DNA from: Aquilonibacter sp963820185
Lineage (GTDB): Bacteria; Vulcanimicrobiota; Vulcanimicrobiia; Vulcanimicrobiales; Vulcanimicrobiaceae
Reading direction: 5' to 3'
NCBI GenBank assembly: GCA_963820185.1
Contig: CAWFYV010000003.1
Span: 310,001 to 374,000 of the forward strand
Length of the DNA stretch: 64,000 nucleotides
The notes beneath the pieces are model-generated. The model saw only the letters and a program-made list of their open reading frames with translations, was not told the DNA's origin and did no database searches. Within the stretch, counting starts at the first letter, position 1. Every line of letters begins with the position of its first letter. This document shows positions 16,820-24,526 of this stretch, piece after piece. Position numbers and translations under genes: made by a program.

Positions 16820-17430
16820 GGCGTGAAGTTGACGACAGGCGCGGTTTGCGCTCCGGGCTGCGCTTGGAAGTAGGGTTTGTCTGCGAATTTCGGGCCGAAC
16901 ATGCCGGCGATAAAGACGGTTGGCGCGCGGTTGCGCGCGGTGTTGAATGCTTGCGCGACCTCGTTGTACCGTCGGCGCTCCACCGCGATGCGGTTTTCAG
17001 TGCCCTCGAGTTGCGACTGCAACGTTAGAAAGTTCTGGCTCGCCTTGAGATCGGGATAGTTCTCGACAGTGACGAGCAATCGTGAAAGCGTCGCGCCGAG
17101 TTGGTCTTGCGCCTGAGCGTACTGCGCGAATGCCTTCGGATCGGCCGTCGCGCTTTGCACGGTTGACGCAGGCAGCCGCCCAACCGCCGCCCGGGCCTCC
17201 GTCACAGCGATGTACGTGCTTTTCTCGAAGTTTGCAGCACCCTTGACGGTTGCGACGAGATTCGGCACGAGATCGGCGCGGCGCTGATACACGTTTTGCA
17301 CCTGGCCCCATTGGGCGTCGACCGCCTGATCCAATGTCACGAGCCTGTTGTAGGTGGACACGATATACAAAATCGCAAAGACGATAACGACTCCAACGAT
17401 CCAAATGGCATAAGGACTGCGTCTTTGCAT
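16816..17430 (-). CDS. lemA: LemA family membrane protein
   Basis: A 204-residue protein with one N-terminal helix (AIWIVGVVIVFAILYIVSTYN) and the LemA core: LVTLDQAVDAQWGQVQNVYQRRADLVPNLVATVKG, FEKSTYIAVTEARA, NYPDLKASQNFLTLQSQLEGTENRIAVERRRYNE and FNTARNR. It forms coiled helical assemblies at the inner membrane; the molecular role is unsettled. First gene of a four-gene operon (lemA, TPM, TPM, exonuclease) with overlapping starts and stops, ended by the hairpin at 14791-14820. Confidence 0.9.
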   Translation of the reverse strand: MQRRSPYAIWIVGVVIVFAILYIVSTYNRLVTLDQAVDAQWGQVQNVYQRRADLVPNLVATVKGAANFEKSTYIAVTEARAAVGRLPASTVQSATADPKAFAQYAQAQDQLGATLSRLLVTVENYPDLKASQNFLTLQSQLEGTENRIAVERRRYNEVAQAFNTARNRAPTVFIAGMFGPKFADKPYFQAQPGAQTAPVVNFTP

Positions 17431-17568
17431 ATGCTTCCCCTTATAGCAGTTCGTCTACAGGCTTGACCGTTCGTCCGAGGAGGCAATGCTTCCCTCGCGC
17501 TTCGAGGCACAGCTAGGATATGATGCGATTCGACTGAAACGATGGGTCGAACGTCTGTAGCCGGGAGT

Positions 17569-19563
17569 ATGAATATGAAGCGCGTTTTCTTGCTGCTCGT
17601 AGCCCTCTCTATGATTTCGCCATCCGCCGTCGGCGCGCAGGGCGCTTCTTCGGCCCCGGTCGTCTTGAGTGCTGATACCAAGGAGACCTTTTCCGGCGTA
17701 ACGTTCACCGCACCCAAAGATTGGAGCATGCAACAGACCGATACGATAACGATTTTGAGTGCGCCCGAGAACGATGCGCGTCTCTTCATCATTCACATCG
17801 GCGCCGCGACCGACGGAAAAGCGGCCGTAGCGAGCGCGTGGAAATTGGTCGAGCCGTCGTTCGACCGGAAAATCTTGGCCGCCGAACCCGTAGCGCCCGT
17901 CAACGGGTGGGACGAGCACATCTCGCTCGGCTACGTAACCGGAGCCGAAGAACATCGCGTTATCGCAGCGGGTGCGTACCGTAAGGATACAAGCTGGACC
18001 GTCGCGTTGATTGACGGATCTGAATCGACGGTCGAAAAGCGCGGAACCGCCGTAGGAACCTTGATTGCGACGCTACAGCCCGAAGGCTACGTCCAAGAAA
18101 CCTTCGCCGGCCGTACCGCCAATCGACTGACGCCGCAGCGCGTTAACGAACTCCTCGACTTCGTAAGAACGGGCATGCAAGAGTTACACGTCCCGGGCGT
18201 TGGACTCGCACTCATCGATCACGGCAAGGTCGTGTATGAAGGCGGCCTCGGTGCACGAACGTTAGGCAAACCGACGCCCGTCGACAAGAACACCCTCTTC
18301 ATGATCGCCTCGAACACCAAAGGCATCACCACGCTCATGCTCGCGCGCGTCGTCGACCAGGGGAAGCTCCAGTGGAGTGAACCGGTGGTCAAGGCGTATC
18401 CGTCATTCCGTCTGGGCAGCCCAGCGACGACCGCGAACGTTCGCATCGAGGACTTGGTTTGCGCCTGCACGGGTGTGCCGCGCAAAGATTTCGATTGGCT
18501 CCTCGGTACCACGCCACAAACGGGTCCACAAAATACCTTTACGATGCTCGCAAACACGGAACCGACCAGCAAGTACGGCGAGTTGTTTCAGTACAGCAAT
18601 ACGATGGCGTCGGCCGCCGGCTACATCGCTGGCCACACGGAGTATCCGAACCTTCCGATCGGCGATGCCTATAACAAGGCTATGCAGCGGCTCGTCTTCG
18701 ACCCGCTCGGCATGGCGAGCACGACGTTCGATTTCGACAAAGCGCTTGCATCCGATCACGCAGATCCGTACGGCCAAGACATCGACGGCAACACGCACGT
18801 GCTCAACCAGGATATGAACCGGCTCGCCATTCCGTTCCGTCCGGCTGGCGAAGCGTGGTCGACCCCGCACGACATGATCAAGTACGTCGAAAACGAACTG
18901 ACGGAAGGTGCGTTGCCGAACGGCACGCGTTTGGTGTCGCAGAAGAACCTTTTGCAGCGTCGCGTGCACACCGTTGCCGTGGGTAAAGACGAGTGGTACG
19001 GCATGGGGCTCATGGATGACCGGACCTATGGCATCAGCGTCATCCATCATGGCGGCGATCTCTTTGGCTATCACAGCGACTGGGCGGCGATCCCCGACGC
19101 GAGCGTAGGCATGGTGATCCTGACGAACTCCGACAGCGGCGTGTATCTCCGTGGTCCGTTCCTGCGGCGTTTGCTCGAGGTGCTGTATGATGGTAAACCG
19201 CAAGCAGCGGCGGAGCTAGCCTCTGCAGCTAAAAACAATGTCGCGGAACAGCAAGCAATGAGAAAGCTCTTAACCGTTCCTCCGTCGGCCGAGGCGTCTG
19301 CAAAACTCGCGCCGTCGTACTTCAATCCGGATCTGGGACACCTTACCGTGCATCGCAACGGATCGAGCGTCGTCTTTCAATTCGGAATGTGGAGCACCCC
19401 CGTCGCGACGCGCCAGAATCCCGATGGCACGACGTCGTTTATGAGCATCGCTCCGGAAATCATCGGCCTTGAGTTTTCGCCGTCCACCGAAAATGGAAAG
19501 CCGACGCTCATTACCCGCGACGGACAACACAAATATACGTACACGGCGAGTTCGTCACCGTAG
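17569..19563 (+). CDS. Secreted serine hydrolase of the beta-lactamase/penicillin-binding family
   Basis: 664 residues with signal peptide (RVFLLLVALSMISPSAVGA). An N-terminal domain of about 170 residues precedes the class C-like serine hydrolase domain. The catalytic SxxK is SNTK in MIASNTKGITTLMLA (about residue 248), the YxN is YSN in FQYSNTMASAAG (about 342), and the third motif is HGG in VIHHGGDLFGYHSDW (about 493). A C-terminal beta domain follows (LGHLTVHRNGSSVVFQFG). Related proteins are D-aminopeptidases, esterases or peptidoglycan hydrolases; substrate not assignable. ATG 17569 is preferred because it begins right before the signal peptide. Confidence 0.85.
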   Translation: MNMKRVFLLLVALSMISPSAVGAQGASSAPVVLSADTKETFSGVTFTAPKDWSMQQTDTITILSAPENDARLFIIHIGAATDGKAAVASAWKLVEPSFDRKILAAEPVAPVNGWDEHISLGYVTGAEEHRVIAAGAYRKDTSWTVALIDGSESTVEKRGTAVGTLIATLQPEGYVQETFAGRTANRLTPQRVNELLDFVRTGMQELHVPGVGLALIDHGKVVYEGGLGARTLGKPTPVDKNTLFMIASNTKGITTLMLARVVDQGKLQWSEPVVKAYPSFRLGSPATTANVRIEDLVCACTGVPRKDFDWLLGTTPQTGPQNTFTMLANTEPTSKYGELFQYSNTMASAAGYIAGHTEYPNLPIGDAYNKAMQRLVFDPLGMASTTFDFDKALASDHADPYGQDIDGNTHVLNQDMNRLAIPFRPAGEAWSTPHDMIKYVENELTEGALPNGTRLVSQKNLLQRRVHTVAVGKDEWYGMGLMDDRTYGISVIHHGGDLFGYHSDWAAIPDASVGMVILTNSDSGVYLRGPFLRRLLEVLYDGKPQAAAELASAAKNNVAEQQAMRKLLTVPPSAEASAKLAPSYFNPDLGHLTVHRNGSSVVFQFGMWSTPVATRQNPDGTTSFMSIAPEIIGLEFSPSTENGKPTLITRDGQHKYTYTASSSP

Positions 19564-19597
19564 TAAGCGCACGGGAGCAGTCGATGCGCAAAGCAAG

Positions 19598-20842
19598 CTA
19601 GATACTAAGCGGATAGGCTTCCTCGCCGTGGAGTACGATGTCGAGGCCTTGTTCTTCGCCCTCACGCTCCACCTTCACCGGCGTAATGAAGTTGATCAGC
19701 CACAGCATCACGTAGGTGAAAAAGAATGCCCATGCACTGCACACTACTGCGGCGGCGAACTGCTTGCCAAGGAACGAGGGGTTTCCCGCAAGTAGTCCGT
19801 TCTCTCCGCTTGGGTTCCATGCGGTTGCGCCGAAGACGCCGAGCAGCACGATGCCGAGGAATCCGCCGACTCCGTGCACGCCCCACACGTCGAGTGCATC
19901 GTCCCACCCGAGACGGTTCTTGAGCGCGACCGCATAGTAGCACCCGATGCCGGCTGCGATACCGATGATAATCGCCGCCACAGGCGAGACAAAACCTGCG
20001 GCCGGCGTTATGGTTGCGAGCCCCGCGACCGCACCGGTGAGAAGTCCGACGAATTTCGGTTGACGACCATTGACCCACTCGATCAGAAGCCACGCGACGG
20101 CGGCGAACGATGCCGCAACGTCGGTATTGAGGAAGGCCGAAGCTGTAACGGAATCGACACGCAATTCCGATCCGGCGTTAAAGCCATACCAGCCGAACCA
20201 GAGCAACCCTGTTCCGAGTGCAATCAGTGGGACGTTGTGTGGCCGGTTTTCGATAACGCTACGACGCCCGACGTACAGTACCGATGCGAGTGCAGCAAAA
20301 CCGGCTGATGCGTGAACGACGATGCCACCGGCAAAGTCTTCAATGCCCCACTTCGCGAGAATCCCATCCGGGCTCCAAAGCATATGCACAAACGGGAAAT
20401 AGACGAAGATCAACCACGCGGTGAGGAACCAGAAATACGCCTTGAATGTGACGCGGTTTGCGAACGCCCCCGTAATTAGCGCAGGCGTGATAATCGCAAA
20501 CATCATCTGATAGGCGATATGGACAACCAGCGGGATGCCGGCGTCGTTCCCGGTGAACATCGTGGTGAGCGTCACGCCTTTGAGCAGCGCGTAAGTCATT
20601 GGGTTCCCGATGATGCCATGGATGTCGGGGCCAAAGCACATCGAGTAGCCGAAGGCGATCCAAAGCACGGTCGTCCAGCCGAGCGACATGTAGCTCTGCA
20701 TCATGATGCTGAGCACGTTCTTGCGTGCCACAAGGCCGCCATAAAAAAACGCGAGGCCGGGCGTCATCAACATTACCAGGCTCGCACAAAGCAACATAAA
20801 GCCGGTGTTTCCGACATTAACGGAAACGGGAGAGGTCCCCAT
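19598..20842 (-). CDS. amt: Ammonium transporter (Amt/MEP family)
   Basis: 414 residues with about 11 membrane helices and the Amt signatures: GLAFFYGGLVARKNVLSIMMQS near the N-terminus, DFAGGIVVHASAGFAALASV (with the pore His) and DVWGVHGVGGFLGIVLLGVF (second pore His). It conducts ammonium across the inner membrane. ATG 20842 is the family start; the upstream open frame is not coding. No glnK was found beside it, which is unusual since amt is commonly followed by a PII gene. Confidence 0.95.
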   Translation of the reverse strand: MGTSPVSVNVGNTGFMLLCASLVMLMTPGLAFFYGGLVARKNVLSIMMQSYMSLGWTTVLWIAFGYSMCFGPDIHGIIGNPMTYALLKGVTLTTMFTGNDAGIPLVVHIAYQMMFAIITPALITGAFANRVTFKAYFWFLTAWLIFVYFPFVHMLWSPDGILAKWGIEDFAGGIVVHASAGFAALASVLYVGRRSVIENRPHNVPLIALGTGLLWFGWYGFNAGSELRVDSVTASAFLNTDVAASFAAVAWLLIEWVNGRQPKFVGLLTGAVAGLATITPAAGFVSPVAAIIIGIAAGIGCYYAVALKNRLGWDDALDVWGVHGVGGFLGIVLLGVFGATAWNPSGENGLLAGNPSFLGKQFAAAVVCSAWAFFFTYVMLWLINFITPVKVEREGEEQGLDIVLHGEEAYPLSI

Positions 20843-20985
20843 GGGTTCGGTCCTCCGCAGTCTGTGTTCGCGCACGGGACTAACCCCGGGCAGCCCATCC
20901 TTGGGTGGCATGCGTTCTAAGTTCCTTCGCATTCGGTACGCAAACCGACAGCATGGCAGAGCAAGCATTTCCAATAGTGAACAAG

Positions 20986-21013
20986 AAGAGCCCGACGAAA
21001 TTCGCCGGGCTCT
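20986..21013 (-). terminator. Terminator hairpin, copy 2 of the recurring family
   Basis: Reverse-strand stem AGAGCCCGGCGA / TCGTCGGGCTCT with a 3-nt loop, followed by TCTTGTTC. It lies downstream of the HxlR gene (same strand) and upstream of amt. The stem sequence, including the single wobble pair, equals those at 14791 and 23251. Confidence 0.65.
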
Positions 21014-21024
21014 ATTTGACGCAG

Positions 21025-21052
21025 TCTCTCGATTACGGCGACGCGCGCCTAC
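21025..21052. repeat. Degenerate copy of the dispersed CTCGACTACG repeat
   Basis: The stretch TCTCTCGATTACGGCG followed by ACGCGCGCCTAC aligns with the reverse complement of the repeat at 57244-57286 (CCCTCGACTCCGGCG, CTGCGCGCCTAC) and less fully with 23290-23324. It lies directly beside the terminator hairpin and supplies the 3' end of the HxlR gene. Confidence 0.4.
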
Positions 21053-21405
21053 ACGTCCGAACGGATTTCGTCGTCGAGAGCGTCGAAACGCATGCGCGCA
21101 CGCAGTACAATGGGGTGGCTGCGCTCTGTCCACTCCACGAGGGTGAGCATCGACTCGAGCAGCGATTCACCCAACTCGGTCAAGCGGTATTCAACGCTCG
21201 GCGGTTTGGTCGGGAACACGTGGCGCGAAACCATACCGTCGCGTTCGAGCGAGCGCAGCGTCTGGGTGAGCATCCGCTTCGAAATGTCGGGCACTGCGCG
21301 CCGCACCGCGCTAAAACGCAGCGGCTCAGCCGCAAGCGACATGAGGATGAGCGTCGACCACTGCGTCGATCGACTTTCGCACCGGAGCGATGACGCTCGA
21401 TTCAC
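21049..21405 (-). CDS. HxlR-type winged-helix regulator
   Basis: 118 residues. The winged-helix core is clear: WSTLILMSLAAEPLRFSAVRRAVPDISKRMLTQTLRSLERDGMVSRHVFPTKPPSVEYRLTELGESL. The cysteine motif normally found at the N-terminus (CPV...) is not in frame; the neighbouring frame reads APVRKSIDAV there, so two compensating indels are suspected in the first 18 residues. Start is GTG 21405. HxlR proteins sense electrophiles or redox state, often through that cysteine. The last 10 codons overlap a degenerate copy of the dispersed repeat (21025-21052). Confidence 0.75.
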   Translation of the reverse strand: MNRASSLRCESRSTQWSTLILMSLAAEPLRFSAVRRAVPDISKRMLTQTLRSLERDGMVSRHVFPTKPPSVEYRLTELGESLLESMLTLVEWTERSHPIVLRARMRFDALDDEIRSDV

Positions 21406-21489
21406 GTTCGATTGATCTGAATCACGCGTGGCCCGATGGTTGGAACGGCCCGCTGATCGCCCACGGCACCGTGTTCTATCGCTAGTTCG

Positions 21490-23192
21490 TTAAGATGCCG
21501 ATGGCTGGATCGCCGATCCAACGAGCGCAAGTAAACGCGAGTTCTCGACGCGAAGGTATGCCTGGCCCGCTGATTCCGCGAGCGCTTCGAGCACGGCGAT
21601 CTCATCCGGATCGAGCCTTGTACCGTCGCGGTGAACTCCGTACAACGTAAAGCCGGCGAGATCGTCCCCATCGAAGATCGGGATGGCGATCGTAGGAACG
21701 CCAACTTCGGCCATCGCGGCCGCCACCCGATCGCCCAAATCATCGATATGGACACACGAACGCTCCACGCGAAGAAAGCGCACGATATCGTCATCGCGAT
21801 CGAACCCGACCATGGGCGCCGTTGCAAAGCCGGCCGACGTCGCCGGCAAAAACGCATTCCCAGCTCTTCGAAACAGAGCCGCCATCGTAAGGTCGAGCTC
21901 ACTGTACGGATCCTCGACGAGTGCGCGATCGATCGTCTCACTGCGCTCTGCGCGCGGCAACGTACGCGCGAGACGTCTAAGGTAGATTTCTGCTGCATGT
22001 TTTCCGCGATAAATGAGCGAGTCTACCCAGCCTTCTAGGACAGGGATAAGTCGATGCATCAAAACGCCGAGACAAATTGCGATGACCGCGTCGAGTGCTA
22101 GCGCTATGCGAAGTTCGGCAAGGAAACGCGTAGCCGCCCAGTCGGCGGCCGCGATTAATCCAAAGATCACCGTCATCAACGCACCGTACACGACAGCCTT
22201 GCTAATTACGAAACGAATGTCGATGACGTGGCGACGAACGATCGCGTACATCAGTGTCAGTGGCATGATCATCGTGAGCGTCCCAAAGACGCCGGGCCAA
22301 AAGTTTTCGCTGCCTTGTCGAAGATCGTTTGTGACGACGCCGATTACGATCGCGGCAGCAACCCACCAAAAGCGGGCGCGCACAGCAGCCTCCATCTTCA
22401 GCAAACGGACCACAATCAAAATGACAACTGCGATCGTCATCAGTTTAGAAAGGGCAACTTGGGACGGATCCAAAGGAGAAAAATAGCCGAGAACGAGTAC
22501 GCGGTAGAGGGAATGCGCCACGACGAAGGCGATCGTGCCGATTGCTGCTATCCAAAACACCCATCCGCGCCAATCGCGCGGAACGCTTTCGTCCGGCACG
22601 ACGAGTGCGAAGAGAAAGAGAAACACTGCGCCTAACGCGGCCGATGGACTGGCCACCGCTAGTAGAGCGGCATATGCAACCGGCGGCCAAGCGGTGAGAG
22701 CTTGATATGCTGCACCCACCGGAGCTTCCGCAAGGCAGTAACCGAACAGCAGCCACGTCATGACGCTCGGGCGCAAGATCACTAAAGCGCAACCAACGAA
22801 CAAGAACACCACATACGAGAACAACCGGAGAGCCTGCATCGCGGTACTTCCATAAAACGACGCGGACAGTGGTCCAGGCGCGGCCGCAAACGCAAGCTTT
22901 GCCGCGGAACGGTGTTGGTCACGCAGAAGTGAATAAGGTCGGGTTCGTAGGCTGCCTCTCGTAAAAACGGCAAACGCAGGATCGCGTAATCCCGCGTATC
23001 GATGCACCCTATGAGATCGCCGGTTCGCAGGCCTCCGCGCTCGGCAGGTGAGCCTGCGTCAACCGCAACAACCCGTGTGCCATCTACGTGCGCACCGGTG
23101 TACGCCGTCGTAAATCGCGCAAACATCGATGGCGTGACAATAGCCAGGAATAGGACAGATAACGCGATCACAATGACAGCGCGCCAGTTCAT
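21490..23192 (-). CDS. PDZ-multispan-GAF membrane sensor-like protein without kinase domain, one frameshift
   Basis: From ATG 23192: a membrane anchor (AVIVIALSVLFLAIVTPSMFA), a periplasmic PDZ-like module (VVAVDAGSPAERGGLRTGDLI) and, after a 1-bp shift near 22905, seven or eight hydrophobic helices. Then comes the juxtamembrane motif seen in 7TM histidine kinases (VIDIRFVISKAVVYGA and VDSLIYRGKHAAE). The C-terminus is a GAF-like domain (GVPTIAIPIFDGDDLAGFTLYG, then EIAVLEALAESAGQAYLRVENSRL). No phospho-accepting histidine box or HATPase_c domain follows before the stop at 21490. It may be a sensor lacking its kinase or a partner of a separate kinase. Confidence 0.65.
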
Positions 23193-23250
23193 TGATCGGT
23201 ATATTTTACTTTCACGAGAGCTTGCCTGCACTATGCGTGACGCAGAAGCA

Positions 23251-23277
23251 AAGCCCGACGATTCTCGCCGGGCTCTT
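23251..23277 (-). terminator. Terminator hairpin, copy 3 of the recurring family
   Basis: Reverse-strand stem AAGAGCCCGGCGA, loop GAA, TCGTCGGGCTT, then TGCTTC. It follows the ssb gene and its adjacent dispersed repeat, ending the rpsF-ssb transcript before the PDZ-GAF gene. Confidence 0.7.
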
Positions 23278-23289
23278 TCGTTACGTCGG

Positions 23290-23324
23290 TCCCTCGACTA
23301 CGCTGCGCTACGCTCGGGATGACA
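23290..23324. repeat. Dispersed repeat: GTCATCCCGAGCGTAG ... CGTAGTCGAGGGA
   Basis: Reads on the reverse strand GTCATCCCGAGCGTAG, CGCAG, CGTAGTCGAGGGAC. A longer relative lies at 57244-57286 and a diverged one at 21025-21052. Similar elements occur in intergenic DNA of several phyla (general recollection, not checked). Here it sits just before the terminator hairpin of ssb. Confidence 0.6.
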
Positions 23325-23344
23325 AGTTACAATTTTACACCACG

Positions 23345-23794
23345 TCAGAACGGGATTTCGTCGTCTAACTCGTCGCCGAAAGCTTCGCCTGCGGATGCAC
23401 CATTAGCTGCACCGGTACCACCGCTGCGTGCGCCGGCGTACTCGCCGCCACCGCTGAAACCACCCTCAGCGCCGCCTGGGCGCGAGCCGAGCATCTGCAT
23501 GTTGTCGATCACAACTTCCGTGGCTTTGCGTTTGTTGCCGTCCTTATCATCATACGAACGGATCACCAAACGGCCCTCGATCAACGTGTTCGAGCCCTTC
23601 TTCAAATACGTGTTGCACGTTTCACCGAGGCGATCCCACGCAACGATATCGACGAACGTCGTCTCTTCCTTATTGCGCGGGTTGTTCACCGCAAGCGTGA
23701 ACTTCGTCACCGCTTTACCCGACTGGGTGTAACGGATCTCGGGGTCGCGCGTGAGGTTCCCGACTAAAATTACTCGATTGTACGAACCGGCCAT
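23345..23794 (-). CDS. ssb: Single-stranded DNA-binding protein
   Basis: 149 residues with the bacterial SSB OB-fold (YNRVILVGNLTRDPEIRYTQSGKAVTKFTLAVN, then TTFVDIVAWDRLGETCNTYLKKGSNTLIEGRL). A Gly-rich linker leads to the acidic tip DDEIPF that recruits partner proteins. It protects ssDNA in replication, repair and recombination. Transcribed with rpsF upstream; the usual third gene rpsR is not found downstream, where a terminator hairpin follows. Confidence 0.97.
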   Translation of the reverse strand: MAGSYNRVILVGNLTRDPEIRYTQSGKAVTKFTLAVNNPRNKEETTFVDIVAWDRLGETCNTYLKKGSNTLIEGRLVIRSYDDKDGNKRKATEVVIDNMQMLGSRPGGAEGGFSGGGEYAGARSGGTGAANGASAGEAFGDELDDEIPF

Positions 23795-23880
23795 CTTCTT
23801 CTTACTCGCTTTCGCAATGTCGCTGTGCTAACGGCCCTTATCCCACCCAATGCAGACCACGGCTAGAAATAGCAGCGACC

Positions 23881-23900
23881 CGTGCCAGGTGCCTGGCACG
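23881..23900. repeat. Perfect palindrome between rpsF and ssb
   Basis: Arms CGTGCCAGG and CCTGGCACG flank TG, giving 20 bp of perfect symmetry (as RNA, an 8-bp stem with a GUGC tetraloop). It lies in the 130-bp gap between rpsF and ssb. It could be a REP-like element, an mRNA processing or attenuation hairpin, or a protein site. Confidence 0.6.
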
Positions 23901-23927
23901 AGCCGCCTGTCGAATGTCCGAAGAGTT

Positions 23928-24368
23928 TTAGACTTCGGTGTTTGCGACCTGGGCCCGCTCCGCGGGCTGCATCGGCGGCGTTAGCGGAACAGCGCCCATC
24001 GGCGGCGTTAGCGGAACCGCGCCCATCGGTACCGGTGCCGGCGGCGGATTGGCCAACGCATGGGCCATCGCCGCGAGCTGCTTCTTGTCGAGGCTCAGGA
24101 CGAGCGCGCGCAGGACGTCCTCCTGCAGCTTGAGCTGGCGCTCGAGTTCCTTCGAGGCAGCGCCGCTGCTGCGGAAATGCATCGCCACGTAGTTGCCCTC
24201 GCGCAAATCGGCAATTTCGTAGGCCAGGCGCTTGCGCCCGAGCTTCTCGATGTTGACCACCGTGCCGCCCTGGCTCTTGATGATTTCGCCGATCGCGTTT
24301 GCCCGCGCATCGACGTCGGCCTCTTCCAAATTGGGCCGCAAAATATAGGTCACTTCGTAGTCGTTCAT
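23928..24368 (-). CDS. rpsF: 30S ribosomal protein S6 with repeat-bearing C-terminal extension
   Basis: The first about 95 residues are S6: NDYEVTYILRPNLEEADVDA, IGEIIKSQGGTVVNIEKLGRKRLAYEI and EGNYVAMHFRSSGAASKELERQLKL. S6 binds 16S rRNA with S18 in the small-subunit platform. A roughly 45-residue Pro/Ala-rich tail follows, including two exact copies of the 9-residue unit MGAVPLTPP encoded by a 27-bp tandem repeat (23971-24024). ATG 24368 matches the family start MNDYE; ATG 24380 four codons upstream is possible. First gene before ssb. Confidence 0.92.
   Translation of the reverse strand: MNDYEVTYILRPNLEEADVDARANAIGEIIKSQGGTVVNIEKLGRKRLAYEIADLREGNYVAMHFRSSGAASKELERQLKLQEDVLRALVLSLDKKQLAAMAHALANPPPAPVPMGAVPLTPPMGAVPLTPPMQPAERAQVANTEV
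23971..24024. repeat. 27-bp tandem repeat inside rpsF, two copies
   Basis: Units 23971-23997 and 23998-24024 begin ATCGGCGGCGTTAGCGGAAC and differ at one position (A versus C). They encode two copies of a Gly-Ala-Val-Pro-Leu-Thr-Pro-Pro-Met unit in the non-conserved S6 tail. Confidence 0.85.
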
Positions 24369-24526
24369 TACTCGTTCCATCTTTGGACGCCGCCCTTGAG
24401 GGTGACGGCCCCTCTCGGGGCAGGTGGTAGCGGGAAATCAAAAGTCTCCCAAAACTCACGAATTTTACTATAGTCATCGTGTAAACGCAATCCGGCCGGC
24501 CGGGGGCGATGCTAAGATGGGGGGCG

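Noticed and set aside
22782..23231. A separate small PDZ protein upstream of the sensor
   Set aside because: The PDZ and multispan parts join after one single-base shift near 22905 into one known-style architecture.
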